Assembly (NCBI GenBank): GCA_002390425.1
Contig: DGPL01000020.1
Coordinates: forward strand, 1-64,000
DNA from: Kordiimonadaceae bacterium UBA4441
GTDB taxonomy: Bacteria; Pseudomonadota; Alphaproteobacteria; Sphingomonadales; Emcibacteraceae
Reading direction: 5' to 3'
Length of the DNA stretch: 64,000 nucleotides
The notes beneath the pieces were generated by a model. That model saw nothing but the letters and a program-made list of their open reading frames with translations, had not been told where the DNA came from and searched no databases. The translations under genes were made by a program, and so were the position numbers. This document shows, piece after piece, positions 16,632-27,139 of this stretch. Within the stretch, counting starts at the first letter, position 1; every line of letters begins with the position of its first letter.

Positions 16632-17105
16632 TTATGCGAATTTATCGATTTCTTCGTCAGTCATATTGCCCGGCACCACAAGCACTGGCATATGGAGTTC
16701 ATTTAACAACACTTCACGAAAGCTTTTAATGAGCGGACCTGGGTCACCATCCACATTTGCACCAAGTACAAGCAGATGAATATCCCTGTCTTCAGCAATG
16801 ATATTTGAAATAACTTCTTCTGGCTTCCCTTCGCGAATAACAGTTTCCGCATCAATGCTAGAAATTCTTTTAATTTCTTTTGCATAATAATCTAGGGTTT
16901 CTAATGCTTCCTCACGTGCTTCTTCCTCCATGATGTCACGAACGGACATCCAATGTTGAAAATCTGCAGGAGGAATAATTTTTAGCATTAAAACACTTCC
17001 ACCAACTTTTTCTGCACGTTTACTTGCCAAGCGTAGAACTTTGACAAATTCAGGAGTATCATCGGCGATGATTAGAAATTTCCACTTATTGTCCTGTTCG
17101 GACAT
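16632..17105 (-). CDS. Universal stress protein (UspA family)
   Basis: 157 residues with the Usp fold: FLIIADDTPEFVKVLRLA at the start and LLVLGANVDGDPGPL...VLLNELHMPVLVVPG at the end. The last block corresponds to the G-x2-G-x9-G(S/T) ATP loop, but it is not a clean match, so nucleotide binding is uncertain. Gene order next to nfuA is the usual one. Confidence 0.87.
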   Translation of the reverse strand: MSEQDNKWKFLIIADDTPEFVKVLRLASKRAEKVGGSVLMLKIIPPADFQHWMSVRDIMEEEAREEALETLDYYAKEIKRISSIDAETVIREGKPEEVISNIIAEDRDIHLLVLGANVDGDPGPLIKSFREVLLNELHMPVLVVPGNMTDEEIDKFA

Positions 17106-17208
17106 GATTTAAGCCCCTATTTATTATTCTCGAAAGAATGTCACCCGTTATTATTATTATGTAGAACGCTATACTGCCATCCAATATATCTATTTGGCAA
17201 GCCTATAT

Positions 17209-18165
17209 TTATTTGAGAAGTATATTTGTAATTTCCTTAAGTTGCGTTCTGGCGCGGAGCAGGTAAAAGCCTTCTGCGGCTAAATGGTTCTGAAATAAAA
17301 ATCCATCAACAGCACAGTTAGAAATCACAAGAGGATCCATGGAAATAATGGAATCGAATGATGTTTCCATCTCATCCCAACTATTTGCAATATCACGCGA
17401 CGCAATTATTGCGGCGAAATCTTTTCTTAGTGCTTTTAAAATTAATCGGTACGCATATGCCTGCCCTTTTACATTAAAAAAGAGATCATCGGCACCAAAG
17501 TCGAGCACACAACCAAAACCATCCGTGACATAAGTATCAATGCTCGCTGATGAAGCACCTAAATCTAAGGAAATACGGTCTAATGTCGCCAAAAGATTAT
17601 CAGAACGTTTTTCAAAAACAGCGGCACCCCGAGCAAGGCGTTCATTATAAACAATCATCTGCTCCATAGCTTTAATATATTGTTGTTCAGAGGTTGCGAC
17701 CGGCATCAGAGACGTTGACGGATTCCACCACCAAATATCACCAGCATATTGAAGAAGTCCGGAAACTTCTTGTAAGTCTGGGTCAACGGCACTTGAGCCT
17801 CTGGTCCTACCTAATTGATCAACAAGCTCATAACTAAAGCGCGCAATAGCCGAAATAACGCCCGTTTGGAAGTTCGCCATATTATCAAGAAATGCACCCG
17901 GCTTAAATACCGGATCATTGGAAACCCAGCCATTTTGGTTCACCTCTCTATCAATTAGAGCGATACTCACCGCAACGGCATTGCTACCACGCGAAGAATT
18001 TTGCAAACCAAAATCAGGGTCAGCATCCACTTTATGAATAAGCAGCATACCCACAGGGTAATAAAGCAGCATAATTAAGATTAGAACATAAATCCCGCGT
18101 CGCAGCATTTTCCAGCTAACATTTTCTCGCAACCAATAACCAATATCTTTAATTGTTTCCCACAT
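17209..18165 (-). CDS. DUF2333 family membrane-anchored protein
   Basis: 318 residues. One hydrophobic segment near 24-46, and the rest predicted outside the cytoplasm. The blocks NGWVSNDPVFKPGAFLDNM and NFQTGVISAIARFSYEL match DUF2333, an uncharacterised proteobacterial envelope family. It lies between uspA and a lipoprotein gene, all on the minus strand, suggesting co-expression of an envelope pair. Confidence 0.72.
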   Translation of the reverse strand: MWETIKDIGYWLRENVSWKMLRRGIYVLILIMLLYYPVGMLLIHKVDADPDFGLQNSSRGSNAVAVSIALIDREVNQNGWVSNDPVFKPGAFLDNMANFQTGVISAIARFSYELVDQLGRTRGSSAVDPDLQEVSGLLQYAGDIWWWNPSTSLMPVATSEQQYIKAMEQMIVYNERLARGAAVFEKRSDNLLATLDRISLDLGASSASIDTYVTDGFGCVLDFGADDLFFNVKGQAYAYRLILKALRKDFAAIIASRDIANSWDEMETSFDSIISMDPLVISNCAVDGFLFQNHLAAEGFYLLRARTQLKEITNILLK

Positions 18166-18239
18166 AGGATTCCCCGTCTAAAGTTCTTTACTTAGAGATG
18201 GAGATGACAGTGCTAAAAATCAACCCCGAGAAGGATTTA

Positions 18240-18932
18240 TTAGGTATCTTTTATTTCCACAGATACACGCTCAGAAGAGCCACTTTCGCCAGGGAAGTTC
18301 GTAAAGAATGCTTCAACCAAATAGGGCATAACTTCATGCAAATTACTATTACGACCTACACTCTTTACTTCACCTTCGTAAAGATTTTGTCCTTTATCGC
18401 TATTAGGTCGAATTACCATTTTTAATAAACGGTTATAATTCATATAAGTCCTCACCCGACCGGCTTGCCAACTTAATGGTGCATAACCAAAGGGATCATA
18501 AAGCCCGCCGTAGCCCCAACCCATAGGATAAAATCCACCACCCCAGAAATAAGGGTTTCTATAAGGGAACCATGGACGATGAAAACCGCCATAAAATCCC
18601 CCATAAGGCATAAAGCCGATCATTGCAGGTGATTGGCGTATGGTTTGACGACCTTCAGAAACCCCGTAATCCAGTTCTACAATTAAATCAGGTTCTTCAC
18701 CGTTTGCAGGCACATAGCCATAACGGCCTAGTGCATTACCAACTAGTGTTGCATAACTTGCAAACTCAAGGCTACCGTTATTATTAGGGTTCATTGGCAC
18801 TATTACTATTTTCTCACCAGCGGGAGCAGGTAACTGATGAAACCGCATTACATCGCTTCGAATGGATTGATTACAGGCGGCCAATAAGAAGACAATAAAA
18901 ATGGAAAATAATAATCTATACTTTTTAATCAT
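18240..18932 (-). CDS. DUF4136-like lipoprotein
   Basis: 230 residues with a lipoprotein signal (FLLAAC, Cys20). A central segment, about 115-155, is very rich in Gly, Tyr, Trp, Phe and Pro. The flanking parts (LVGNALGRYGY, then PDLIVELDYGV, and a late NLHEVMPYLVEAFFTNFPGESG) resemble DUF4136, a family of outer-membrane-associated lipoproteins of unknown role. Lnt, encoded in the same window, would acylate it. Confidence 0.68.
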   Translation of the reverse strand: MIKKYRLLFSIFIVFLLAACNQSIRSDVMRFHQLPAPAGEKIVIVPMNPNNNGSLEFASYATLVGNALGRYGYVPANGEEPDLIVELDYGVSEGRQTIRQSPAMIGFMPYGGFYGGFHRPWFPYRNPYFWGGGFYPMGWGYGGLYDPFGYAPLSWQAGRVRTYMNYNRLLKMVIRPNSDKGQNLYEGEVKSVGRNSNLHEVMPYLVEAFFTNFPGESGSSERVSVEIKDT

Positions 18933-18992
18933 ATCTCTATATTACCCTATTTGCCCACATAATTCCAATATTACTTTAGCAATAAGGCAAAA

Positions 18993-20003
18993 TCAGGGCC
19001 GTAAAAACCCTACGATATCTTGTACTTCTCGTAAAATAGGCGATGCAACTTTGTCGGCATTATCCGAACCTTCTCTCAGAATACTATCTAAATATGTTTT
19101 ATCAGCCATTAATCTTGCCATTTCCTCAGTAATTGGACCCAATACCTCAACACTTAAGTCAGCCAGATCACCTTTAAAATCTGCAAATCCTTGCCCTTCA
19201 TATTCACTACAAACTTCTCCTGCTTTTCTCCCACTTAACGCAGCAAAAATGTTTATTAAATTCTTCGCTTCTGCTCTTCCCTCTAGCTCATCCATCGAAC
19301 CCGGTAATGGTTCACTATCTGTACGCGCTTTCCTAATTTTTTTAGCAATTAGATCGCGATCATCAGTTAAATTAATTCTACTGTTTTCAGAAGGATCTGA
19401 TTTTGACATTTTTGCTTTACCGTCACGTAGGGACATTACGCGCGTGGCCTCTCCGAAGATTAACGGCTCGACTTCTGGAAAAAACTCAACTCCGTAATCA
19501 CTATTGAACTTCTGCGCAATATCGCGCGTTAATTCAAGATGCTGTTTTTGATCAGCCCCAACAGGAACATGGGTCGCTTGGTACGCCAAAATATCTGCGG
19601 CCATTAAATCTGGATATACATAAAGCCCTACACTTGCTCTTTCTTTATGCTTACCCGCTTTTTCCTTGAATTGTGTCATTCTATTTAGCCATCCCATTCG
19701 GGCAACACAATTAAATATCCAAGCAAGTTCGGCATGTGCCGACACCTGACTTTGATTAAAAATAATACTTTTCTTAGGATCAATACCACTTGCAATCATA
19801 CCCGCAGCAACTTCTCGGGTTGCATCGCGTAACACATCCGGATCTTGCCATACTGTGATAGCATGAAGGTCAACAACACAAAAAATTGTTTCATGGCTTT
19901 CTTGTAAGCCCACCCAATTTTTAATTGCCCCTAAATAATTGCCGACTGTCAGATTTCCAGAAGGTTGAACACCCGAAAATACACGCTGTTTGAAAGTAGC
20001 CAT
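18993..20003 (-). CDS. trpS: Tryptophanyl-tRNA synthetase
   Basis: 336 residues, full length for class Ic TrpRS. The HIGH-equivalent PSGNLTVGNYLG (14-25) and KMSKS (198-202) are present. It charges tRNA-Trp. It follows murJ in the conserved order; 86 bases separate them. Confidence 0.96.
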   Translation of the reverse strand: MATFKQRVFSGVQPSGNLTVGNYLGAIKNWVGLQESHETIFCVVDLHAITVWQDPDVLRDATREVAAGMIASGIDPKKSIIFNQSQVSAHAELAWIFNCVARMGWLNRMTQFKEKAGKHKERASVGLYVYPDLMAADILAYQATHVPVGADQKQHLELTRDIAQKFNSDYGVEFFPEVEPLIFGEATRVMSLRDGKAKMSKSDPSENSRINLTDDRDLIAKKIRKARTDSEPLPGSMDELEGRAEAKNLINIFAALSGRKAGEVCSEYEGQGFADFKGDLADLSVEVLGPITEEMARLMADKTYLDSILREGSDNADKVASPILREVQDIVGFLRP

Positions 20004-20089
20004 TTTATTTCCTTGAGGATATTTTGGACATATCCATTATTAGTATTTCAAATATGTTCTTATATGACGACAAATGTCTGTTCGGTCAA

Positions 20090-21634
20090 CTATCTCTTTG
20101 AAAATAAGGCTTTGAGTTCTTCTTTTTTCACTGTTTTCGTTAGAAATGTAGCAAAAAGATAGACCGCAAACCCACTAAAAACCAAAATCAATAAACCCGC
20201 TACTTGTTCAGCTGCGTTACCGTATATTAATTCTTTTACCAGTGGCCTTATTAACCAAACTGCGCTTCCCATAATGACACTACATATTAGATATTTAAAT
20301 AAACGAATAAGTAAAGAATTCTCAATTTTATAATGACCGCGAAGCATCAATCCACCAGCTAACATAAATACATTTATCCAAGCTGAAATTGCAGTTGCCA
20401 TTGCCAAACCGACATGAGCAAAATATTGCATTAAAATCAAATTCAGACTGATATTTATAAATAACGCGACAATGGCAAATTTAAGCGGTGTCTTAGTATC
20501 ATTACGTGCAAAATATCCAGGCACAAATACTTTCGCGAGCACATAAGCAGGAAGACCTGCGGCATAGGCCATCAATGTGAGTGAAGTTTGCGCTGTCGCT
20601 TCTGATGTGAAACTACTTCTTTCAAGCAAGACATGAATTAAATCAGCGGGCACAACGATAAAAGCAACAGCGGCGGGTACTGTAAAAAACAATCCCATTT
20701 CAATTGCTTGATTTTGGTTTTTAAGAACCAGTACTTCATCCCCAGACGCAATATTTCTTGAAAGTAATGGTAATAAAACGGTCCCTAAGGCCACACCAAT
20801 AACCCCAACTGGAAATTGGTTTAATCGATCAGCATAATAAAGATAAGACATTGATGCATCTGGCAAATGAGACGCAATAATCATATCAAGAAGTAAATTT
20901 AACTGGATTACCCCTGCTCCCAGAGCCGCAGGTCCCATAACTATCAATAATTTTTTAACCTTAGGTGTTAATTTCGGCATCTTAAATTTTATGCGGTAAC
21001 CAGCAGAATAACATGCTCTAAAAAGAAATATTAACTGTATAAACCCTGCTACACTCACCGCTATCGCAAGCGCATGAGCAGGCGTTTCAAGAGTATTCGC
21101 TGCAAAAACAAGCGCACTTATCATACATATATTTAATATTATAGGAACGGCAGCTGTTTCAGCGAACCTTCCTAATGAATTTAAAATTCCGGCTAAAAGT
21201 GAACTAAGTGATACAAACAAAATAAATGGGAAGGTGTATCGAGTAAGAATTACGGCGAGAGAAAACTTAGCTTCATCATCAACGAACCCATTGGCAATAG
21301 TAAAAATAAGAGCAGGGGTAAATAATTCAAATATCGCGACAAATAAAAGCAACGTTATCAAAAGACAGGCAAACACCTCTTCAGCAAACTTTAACGCCAC
21401 TTCTTTTCCATCTTTTTCTAAAGTAGCCGAAAAAATCGGCACATATGAAGCACTAAATGCCCCTTCAGCAAAAAGTCGTCTAAAGAAATTTGGTAATTTA
21501 AAAGCAACCACAAAACAGTCCGTAATTGCCCCCGCACCCAATACGGCGGCCATTAGAATATCCCTAATAAATCCAAGAATACGACTGATCATCGTAAAAC
21601 TTCCGAATATGGCAGTAGATTTTAAAATCGACAT
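20090..21634 (-). CDS. murJ: Lipid II flippase MurJ (MviN)
   Basis: 514 residues with about 14 membrane helices. The opening ILKSTAIFGSFTMISRILGFIRDI and AFKLPNFFRRLFAEGAFSASYVPIF are the MurJ signature; the Arg residues in these segments line the lipid II cavity. One base separates the gene from glnD upstream. It serves peptidoglycan synthesis along with mrdA and rodA at 54.6-57.7 kb. Confidence 0.95.
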   Translation of the reverse strand: MSILKSTAIFGSFTMISRILGFIRDILMAAVLGAGAITDCFVVAFKLPNFFRRLFAEGAFSASYVPIFSATLEKDGKEVALKFAEEVFACLLITLLLFVAIFELFTPALIFTIANGFVDDEAKFSLAVILTRYTFPFILFVSLSSLLAGILNSLGRFAETAAVPIILNICMISALVFAANTLETPAHALAIAVSVAGFIQLIFLFRACYSAGYRIKFKMPKLTPKVKKLLIVMGPAALGAGVIQLNLLLDMIIASHLPDASMSYLYYADRLNQFPVGVIGVALGTVLLPLLSRNIASGDEVLVLKNQNQAIEMGLFFTVPAAVAFIVVPADLIHVLLERSSFTSEATAQTSLTLMAYAAGLPAYVLAKVFVPGYFARNDTKTPLKFAIVALFINISLNLILMQYFAHVGLAMATAISAWINVFMLAGGLMLRGHYKIENSLLIRLFKYLICSVIMGSAVWLIRPLVKELIYGNAAEQVAGLLILVFSGFAVYLFATFLTKTVKKEELKALFSKR

Positions 21635-21635
21635 T

Positions 21636-24359
21636 TTACTCCGCCTTCAATACTGACATAAGTTTATCTTGAATAATTTCTAGTTTCTTTTCACTGGTAA
21701 TCTTATGACCAAAAACATCTCTTACGAAGAAAACTGTAATCGCGCGTTCTCCGTAGGTGGCAATATGAGCAGAATTAATTGAAATTTTCAAATCTACGAG
21801 TATTTGTGACAATTCAAACAAATAACCAATCCTGTCTCGACCGTTTATTTCGATAACAGTACGGCTATTACTTGCTTTATTATCAATTAATATACGTGGC
21901 TCCACCTTAAAAACATCTGTTCGTTTTTTCTTAATTCGCCTTTTATCAAATACATCTTTAGGCGATAATTTGCCGGCCAAGGTTTCTTTGATATTTTTTT
22001 CTAATTTTTCAAGTTTTTCCTTTTCTTTGAATACGTTACCATCCGCATCCTGAATTCTGAAGGTATCTAAGGCCATTCCATCTTTTGTCGTGAAAATTCT
22101 CGCATCCTGAATCGACGCACCACTTAAAGCAATCGCACCTGTTAATCTAGAAAACAGACCAGAATGATCTTCTGTATACACACTTAATTCAGAAACATTT
22201 TGAAAGTTATCAATGTGAATATTAACCGTAAATTTGTCGCCAAATTTATCAGCCCTATCAATCATCATTGCATTACGCACTAGGTGGTCAGTAGAAACGG
22301 CCTGCCAATAAGTACTATAAAAGCGATTAATATAATCATTGAATTTTTCATCAGACCAATCACTAAGTTCTTCTTTGAAATCCTCTACGACCCTACTAAC
22401 TTGATGGTTATTTTCATATTTAATTTGACCACCTAACAAATACTCTTCCGAACGGCTATAAAGCTCTCTAAGTAGCTGCCCTTTCCAACCATTCCAAACT
22501 TTTGGCCCAACGGCACGTATATCAACAACAGTCAAAACCAAAAGCAGTCTCAATCTCTCTGGGCTTTGAACTTGTCCTGCAAAATCAGCAATTGTTTTTG
22601 GATCGCTCAAATCACGTTTAAAAGCCGATAACGTCATCAATAAATGCCATCTAACAAGCCAAGCTACCGTTTCTGTTTCTGCTGGCGTTAAGCCAAAACG
22701 CGGGCATAATTTATAAGCCACCTCTTCCCCTAGGACAGAATGATCACCTTTTCTACCCTTAGCGATATCATGCAAAAAAACTGAGATATAAAGAACTTTT
22801 CGAGAGAGAACCTTATGAATTATTGCATTGGCGAGTGGATGCTCTTCGGCGAGTATCCCTCTTTCTACCTCTGAAGTGAGTTCAATGGCGCGTATCGTAT
22901 GTTCATCTACTGTATAGACGTGATACATATCATATTGCATTTGAGCTACCACACGACCAAAATCTGGCACAAATCGGCCAAATACACCAACCTCATTCAT
23001 TAGTCTTAGAGCAAAGCCTGGTCCTTTTTCATAAGTCATTATTTCAATGAAGAGTTGGTTGGCCCTTTCATCATTACGCGTTCGACCACGAATAAATTTA
23101 AGGTTTTGACGGATCATGCGTAAAGCACGTGGATGAATATCCAATTCGTACCTTTGGGCCACATGAAAAATTTCAATCATTTTAACCGGATCTTTTTCAA
23201 GCTCTGAAGTTTTCTTTATACTTAGGCGACTTCCTTCAATAGGAAAACCTTCAACATATTTTGATCGAAAAGAGAAACTAGAAAGACGAATTGGTTTTCT
23301 TTTGTGTTTTTCTTCGAGATAAGCGCAAAAAATTCTTGTTAAATCACCAACATTCTTTGCGGTCAAAAAGAAATGTTTCATAAAACGTTCGACCCCAGAC
23401 ATATTTGGTCTGTCGGCATATTCTAATTTTTCTGATAATTCCTTTTGAACATCAAAGGTAATAACTTCATTTGGCCTCCCAGCCAAATAATGAAGTTGAA
23501 AACGAACTGCCCACAAAAATTCTTCCGCCTTTTGAAACTCCTTATATTCTTCTTTAGAAAAAACACCTTTTTTAACAACTTCGCTTACTTTATGAACTTT
23601 ATATATAAACTTCGCGATCCAAAAAAGCGTGTGCAAATCTCTTAATCCGCCCTTACCTTCCTTTAAATTTGGCTCAACAACATAACGTGTATCACCTAAC
23701 CTTTTATGGCGCAGATCTCTTTCTTGGAGTTTCTCTTCTGTAAATTCCGGCGCATTCCCTTTTACAATTTTTTTGTCGTATTTTGAAATTAACTCATCAA
23801 ATAAGCTTTCTTCTCCCCAAATATAACGCATTTCTAAAAGTGATGTTTTGATGGTAAGATCTTCATGACAAAGACGAATACTTTCTTTGATCGTTCTAAC
23901 GGCATGACCAACTTCAAATCCCATATCCCAGAGCATATACAAAATATATTCAACGACCTGCTCACTCCAAGCCGTTTTTTTATAAGGAAGAATAAAAAGC
24001 AAATCGATATCAGAATATGGCGCCATTTCCTGACGTCCATACCCACCGAATGCAGCCAAACATATTTTTTCGCCCTTTGTCGGGTTGGCATTATGATAAA
24101 CGTAATCGACGACAACATCATAAAGTATATGGATTACTTCATCCGTAAGAAAACTTTGTGAATTTGCAAGGTTAACTCCTGTCTCACCATTATCCGCACG
24201 CGTTTTAATTTCATCAAAACCCGATTGATATGCTTCTTTTAATAAATTCAGTAATGGCGTTCGAATTTGATCAGGACGAAATTCTTCTTTCAATGCCTCA
24301 AGTTTTTTTACTTGCGCTTTTCGATTAAATATTTCGTTATGTTTTTTAATTTTGATCAT
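21636..24359 (-). CDS. glnD: Bifunctional uridylyltransferase/uridylyl-removing enzyme
   Basis: 907 residues. A nucleotidyltransferase domain with GGYGRQEMAPYSDIDL (105-120, metal Asp117 and Asp119), a GlnE-like region, an HD hydrolase domain (VFLHDIAKGRKGDHS), and two C-terminal ACT domains that sense glutamine. It modifies PII protein in response to nitrogen status. It lies three bases from mutS and one base from murJ. Confidence 0.96.
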   Translation of the reverse strand: MIKIKKHNEIFNRKAQVKKLEALKEEFRPDQIRTPLLNLLKEAYQSGFDEIKTRADNGETGVNLANSQSFLTDEVIHILYDVVVDYVYHNANPTKGEKICLAAFGGYGRQEMAPYSDIDLLFILPYKKTAWSEQVVEYILYMLWDMGFEVGHAVRTIKESIRLCHEDLTIKTSLLEMRYIWGEESLFDELISKYDKKIVKGNAPEFTEEKLQERDLRHKRLGDTRYVVEPNLKEGKGGLRDLHTLFWIAKFIYKVHKVSEVVKKGVFSKEEYKEFQKAEEFLWAVRFQLHYLAGRPNEVITFDVQKELSEKLEYADRPNMSGVERFMKHFFLTAKNVGDLTRIFCAYLEEKHKRKPIRLSSFSFRSKYVEGFPIEGSRLSIKKTSELEKDPVKMIEIFHVAQRYELDIHPRALRMIRQNLKFIRGRTRNDERANQLFIEIMTYEKGPGFALRLMNEVGVFGRFVPDFGRVVAQMQYDMYHVYTVDEHTIRAIELTSEVERGILAEEHPLANAIIHKVLSRKVLYISVFLHDIAKGRKGDHSVLGEEVAYKLCPRFGLTPAETETVAWLVRWHLLMTLSAFKRDLSDPKTIADFAGQVQSPERLRLLLVLTVVDIRAVGPKVWNGWKGQLLRELYSRSEEYLLGGQIKYENNHQVSRVVEDFKEELSDWSDEKFNDYINRFYSTYWQAVSTDHLVRNAMMIDRADKFGDKFTVNIHIDNFQNVSELSVYTEDHSGLFSRLTGAIALSGASIQDARIFTTKDGMALDTFRIQDADGNVFKEKEKLEKLEKNIKETLAGKLSPKDVFDKRRIKKKRTDVFKVEPRILIDNKASNSRTVIEINGRDRIGYLFELSQILVDLKISINSAHIATYGERAITVFFVRDVFGHKITSEKKLEIIQDKLMSVLKAE

Positions 24360-24362
24360 TTG

Positions 24363-27077
24363 TTAAGGTAATAAGCCTTTTAATTTATATATAAGCTCTA
24401 ACGCATCACGGGGGCTTAATTCATCGGGATTAATATTATTCATTTCCTGATCTAATAATGACGGCTCCGATAGTGGCAGATTGATTTTTTCTTGAATGGC
24501 CGAAAAAAGCGGAAGTTCATCACTTAATGCAGCCATTTTTTGTCCTTGGGCTACGCCTTGACCTTCTTCACCACCTTGCTCGAGATTATGAAGCACTTGC
24601 GTCGCTCGCTCAACAACCACGGCAGGAAGTCCCGCTAATTTAGCAACCTGAATTCCATATGAGCGATCAGCTGAACCGGCGCCTACTTCATGCAAGAAAA
24701 TCACTTCTCCTTCCCATTCTTTAACTTTCATATAATGAAGATCTAATTGTTTTAACTTCGAAGAAAGTGCCGTCATCTCATGATAATGTGTCGCAAATAA
24801 GCCGCGTGCTTTATTTACTTCATGTAAATGCTCTACCGCTGCCCAAGCAATAGAAAGCCCATCGTATGTTGCGGTGCCCCTTCCTATTTCATCAAGGATC
24901 ACAAGTGACCGCTTGGAAGATTGATTAAGAATAGCTGCTGTTTCAACCATTTCCACCATAAATGTTGATCTGCCGCGCGCTAAATCATCTGATGCGCCGA
25001 CGCGACTAAACAATCGATCCACGATTCCGATATGAGCTTTTCTCGCCGGGACAAAACTGCCCATTTGAGCCATAATAGCAATAAGTGCATTTTGTCTCAG
25101 GAAAGTGCTTTTACCAGCCATATTTGGCCCCGTAATAAGCCATAACCTATTTTCACTACCTAAATCACAGTCATTTGCAACAAACTTGCTTTCAAGGTTC
25201 TGTTTAAGTGACGCTTCAACAACTGGATGGCGGCCACCCTCAATTTCAAAGGCAAGTGTGTCGTCAACTTTTGGACGGCAATAATTATTCTCTGCCGCCA
25301 ATTCAGCAAGCGATGAACCGACATCCAACTTTGCCAAAGCAACAGATGCTTCAATAATAGTACCCCATTCATTTAAAACGATAGCGACCAACTTTTCATA
25401 AAGTTCATGTTCAAGCGAAAGGGCACGGTCTGCCGCTTGACCAATTTTACCAGCCAGTTCTGAAAGTTCCGCCGTATTAAAGCGAACAACGTTTGCCAGC
25501 GTTTGCCGATGAATAAAATCTTCATTTAATGGCGCGGTCATGAGTTTATCTGCATGCAATGCTGTTACCTCAATGAAATATCCGAGCACATTATTATATT
25601 TAATTTTTAATCCATTTATTCCGGTCTTCTCTTTATATTGCCCTTCAAGCGCGGCAATTAGTCGCTTACTTTCACTTTTTAAAGTTTGAAATTCGTCAAG
25701 GGGAGCATGATATCCTTTTGCGATAAAATTACCGTCACGAATAATTAACGGCGGATCAGGAAGCAGCGCACGCCTTAATTCATCAATGATCACACTATGA
25801 TGACCAAATTTCTCAATAATCGTTTTAAGATCGTCAATTTTACCATCCAAACCATGACTGCTTAATTGAATATTGGCTTCAATTATTTCACGAATTTGAA
25901 ATGCTTGATCTAATCCTTGCCCAACGGCGGCTAAATCACGCGGACCGCCTCTCCCGACAGACAGCCTAGACATGGCGCGTTCAATATCAGGGCAGCTTTT
26001 TAACAACCCTCGTAATTGATTTCTCAATGCTTCTGCATTCAAAAAATAAGTGACCAAATCAAGACGTTTTTCAATTTTTAAAGGGTTCGTTAAAGGCGCG
26101 CTTAAATATCCCCCTAATAGTCTTGCACCGGCACCTGTTATCGTTTTATCAATCGTTGACAGGAGGCTTCCCTTTTTTTCCCCTGAAAGTGTTCTTATTA
26201 ACTCCAGATTGCGTCTCGTCGCACTGTCAATCATCATGACAGCATCTTCACCGACAATCTTGGGGATTTTTAATTTTGGTAATTTCCCTTTTTGAGTTTC
26301 TTCTAAATATTCAATTAGGGCACCACATGCAGCAACTTCTGCGCGGCCAAATGATCCGATACCATCTAACACGCCGACACCATATAATTCTTTTAAATTT
26401 CGTTCAGCCTTAGCACTATCAAACAATGAATTTTCAACAGGGCTAATAATATGTTGCCAATCCTCAAGTAATTCTATTAGCTCACCTTCATCCAATAGGG
26501 TAAAAGAGGCTATCAGCTCACCCGCTTGAAGTCGCGCAAGTTCAGCATCTAGATTTGCCGGTGTCATTTTGCTGACGAAAAAATCCCCCGTTGTTATATC
26601 TAACCAAGCTAGAGCATATTTTCCCTGCGCCAGTGATAGAGCCGCCAAATAATTATGTGCTCTAGCATCCAAGAGATTTTCTTCGGTAATCGTGCCGGGA
26701 GTTACGAGCCTAATGACATCGCGTTTTACAACCGACTTGTTGCCTCTTTTCTTAGCCTCTTCTGGTGCTTCCATCTGTTCGCAAACGGCTACTTTAAATC
26801 CTTTGCCAATTAAACGAGAGAGGTAATTTTCCGCAGCATGAACCGGAACACCACACATTGGAATATCTTCTTCCATATGCTTCCCACGCTTCGTAAGCGT
26901 AATATCAAGAGCCGCAGATGCCTTAACCGCATCATCAAAAAAAAGTTCGTAAAAGTCCCCCATACGGTAAAATAACAAATATTCCTGATGCTTTTCCTTA
27001 ATCTTAAGGAATTGCGCCATCATTGGTGTCGTTTTACTTTTTTTAGACTTTTTATCATTTGTACGTTGTTCGGTCAT
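24363..27077 (-). CDS. mutS: DNA mismatch repair protein MutS
   Basis: 904 residues. The mismatch-recognition Phe-x-Glu lies in GDFYELFFDDA; the connector, lever and clamp domains follow; the ATPase has Walker A GPNMAGKST, then LILDEIGRGTATYDG with Walker B and signature residues, and the late FATHYHEMT. No truncation is seen. A short N-terminal extension is Lys-rich. First gene of the mutS-glnD-murJ run. Confidence 0.97.
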   Translation of the reverse strand: MTEQRTNDKKSKKSKTTPMMAQFLKIKEKHQEYLLFYRMGDFYELFFDDAVKASAALDITLTKRGKHMEEDIPMCGVPVHAAENYLSRLIGKGFKVAVCEQMEAPEEAKKRGNKSVVKRDVIRLVTPGTITEENLLDARAHNYLAALSLAQGKYALAWLDITTGDFFVSKMTPANLDAELARLQAGELIASFTLLDEGELIELLEDWQHIISPVENSLFDSAKAERNLKELYGVGVLDGIGSFGRAEVAACGALIEYLEETQKGKLPKLKIPKIVGEDAVMMIDSATRRNLELIRTLSGEKKGSLLSTIDKTITGAGARLLGGYLSAPLTNPLKIEKRLDLVTYFLNAEALRNQLRGLLKSCPDIERAMSRLSVGRGGPRDLAAVGQGLDQAFQIREIIEANIQLSSHGLDGKIDDLKTIIEKFGHHSVIIDELRRALLPDPPLIIRDGNFIAKGYHAPLDEFQTLKSESKRLIAALEGQYKEKTGINGLKIKYNNVLGYFIEVTALHADKLMTAPLNEDFIHRQTLANVVRFNTAELSELAGKIGQAADRALSLEHELYEKLVAIVLNEWGTIIEASVALAKLDVGSSLAELAAENNYCRPKVDDTLAFEIEGGRHPVVEASLKQNLESKFVANDCDLGSENRLWLITGPNMAGKSTFLRQNALIAIMAQMGSFVPARKAHIGIVDRLFSRVGASDDLARGRSTFMVEMVETAAILNQSSKRSLVILDEIGRGTATYDGLSIAWAAVEHLHEVNKARGLFATHYHEMTALSSKLKQLDLHYMKVKEWEGEVIFLHEVGAGSADRSYGIQVAKLAGLPAVVVERATQVLHNLEQGGEEGQGVAQGQKMAALSDELPLFSAIQEKINLPLSEPSLLDQEMNNINPDELSPRDALELIYKLKGLLP

Positions 27078-27139
27078 CGCCCTACTTGCTGATCCGTTAT
27101 TCTATTAAGCAGAAAATATGCTTGATTCTCAATAAACGA

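Noticed and set aside
18901..19497. A 198-codon plus-strand frame
   Set aside because: It runs antisense to trpS, which has both synthetase signatures, and to the start of the lipoprotein gene; low-complexity product.
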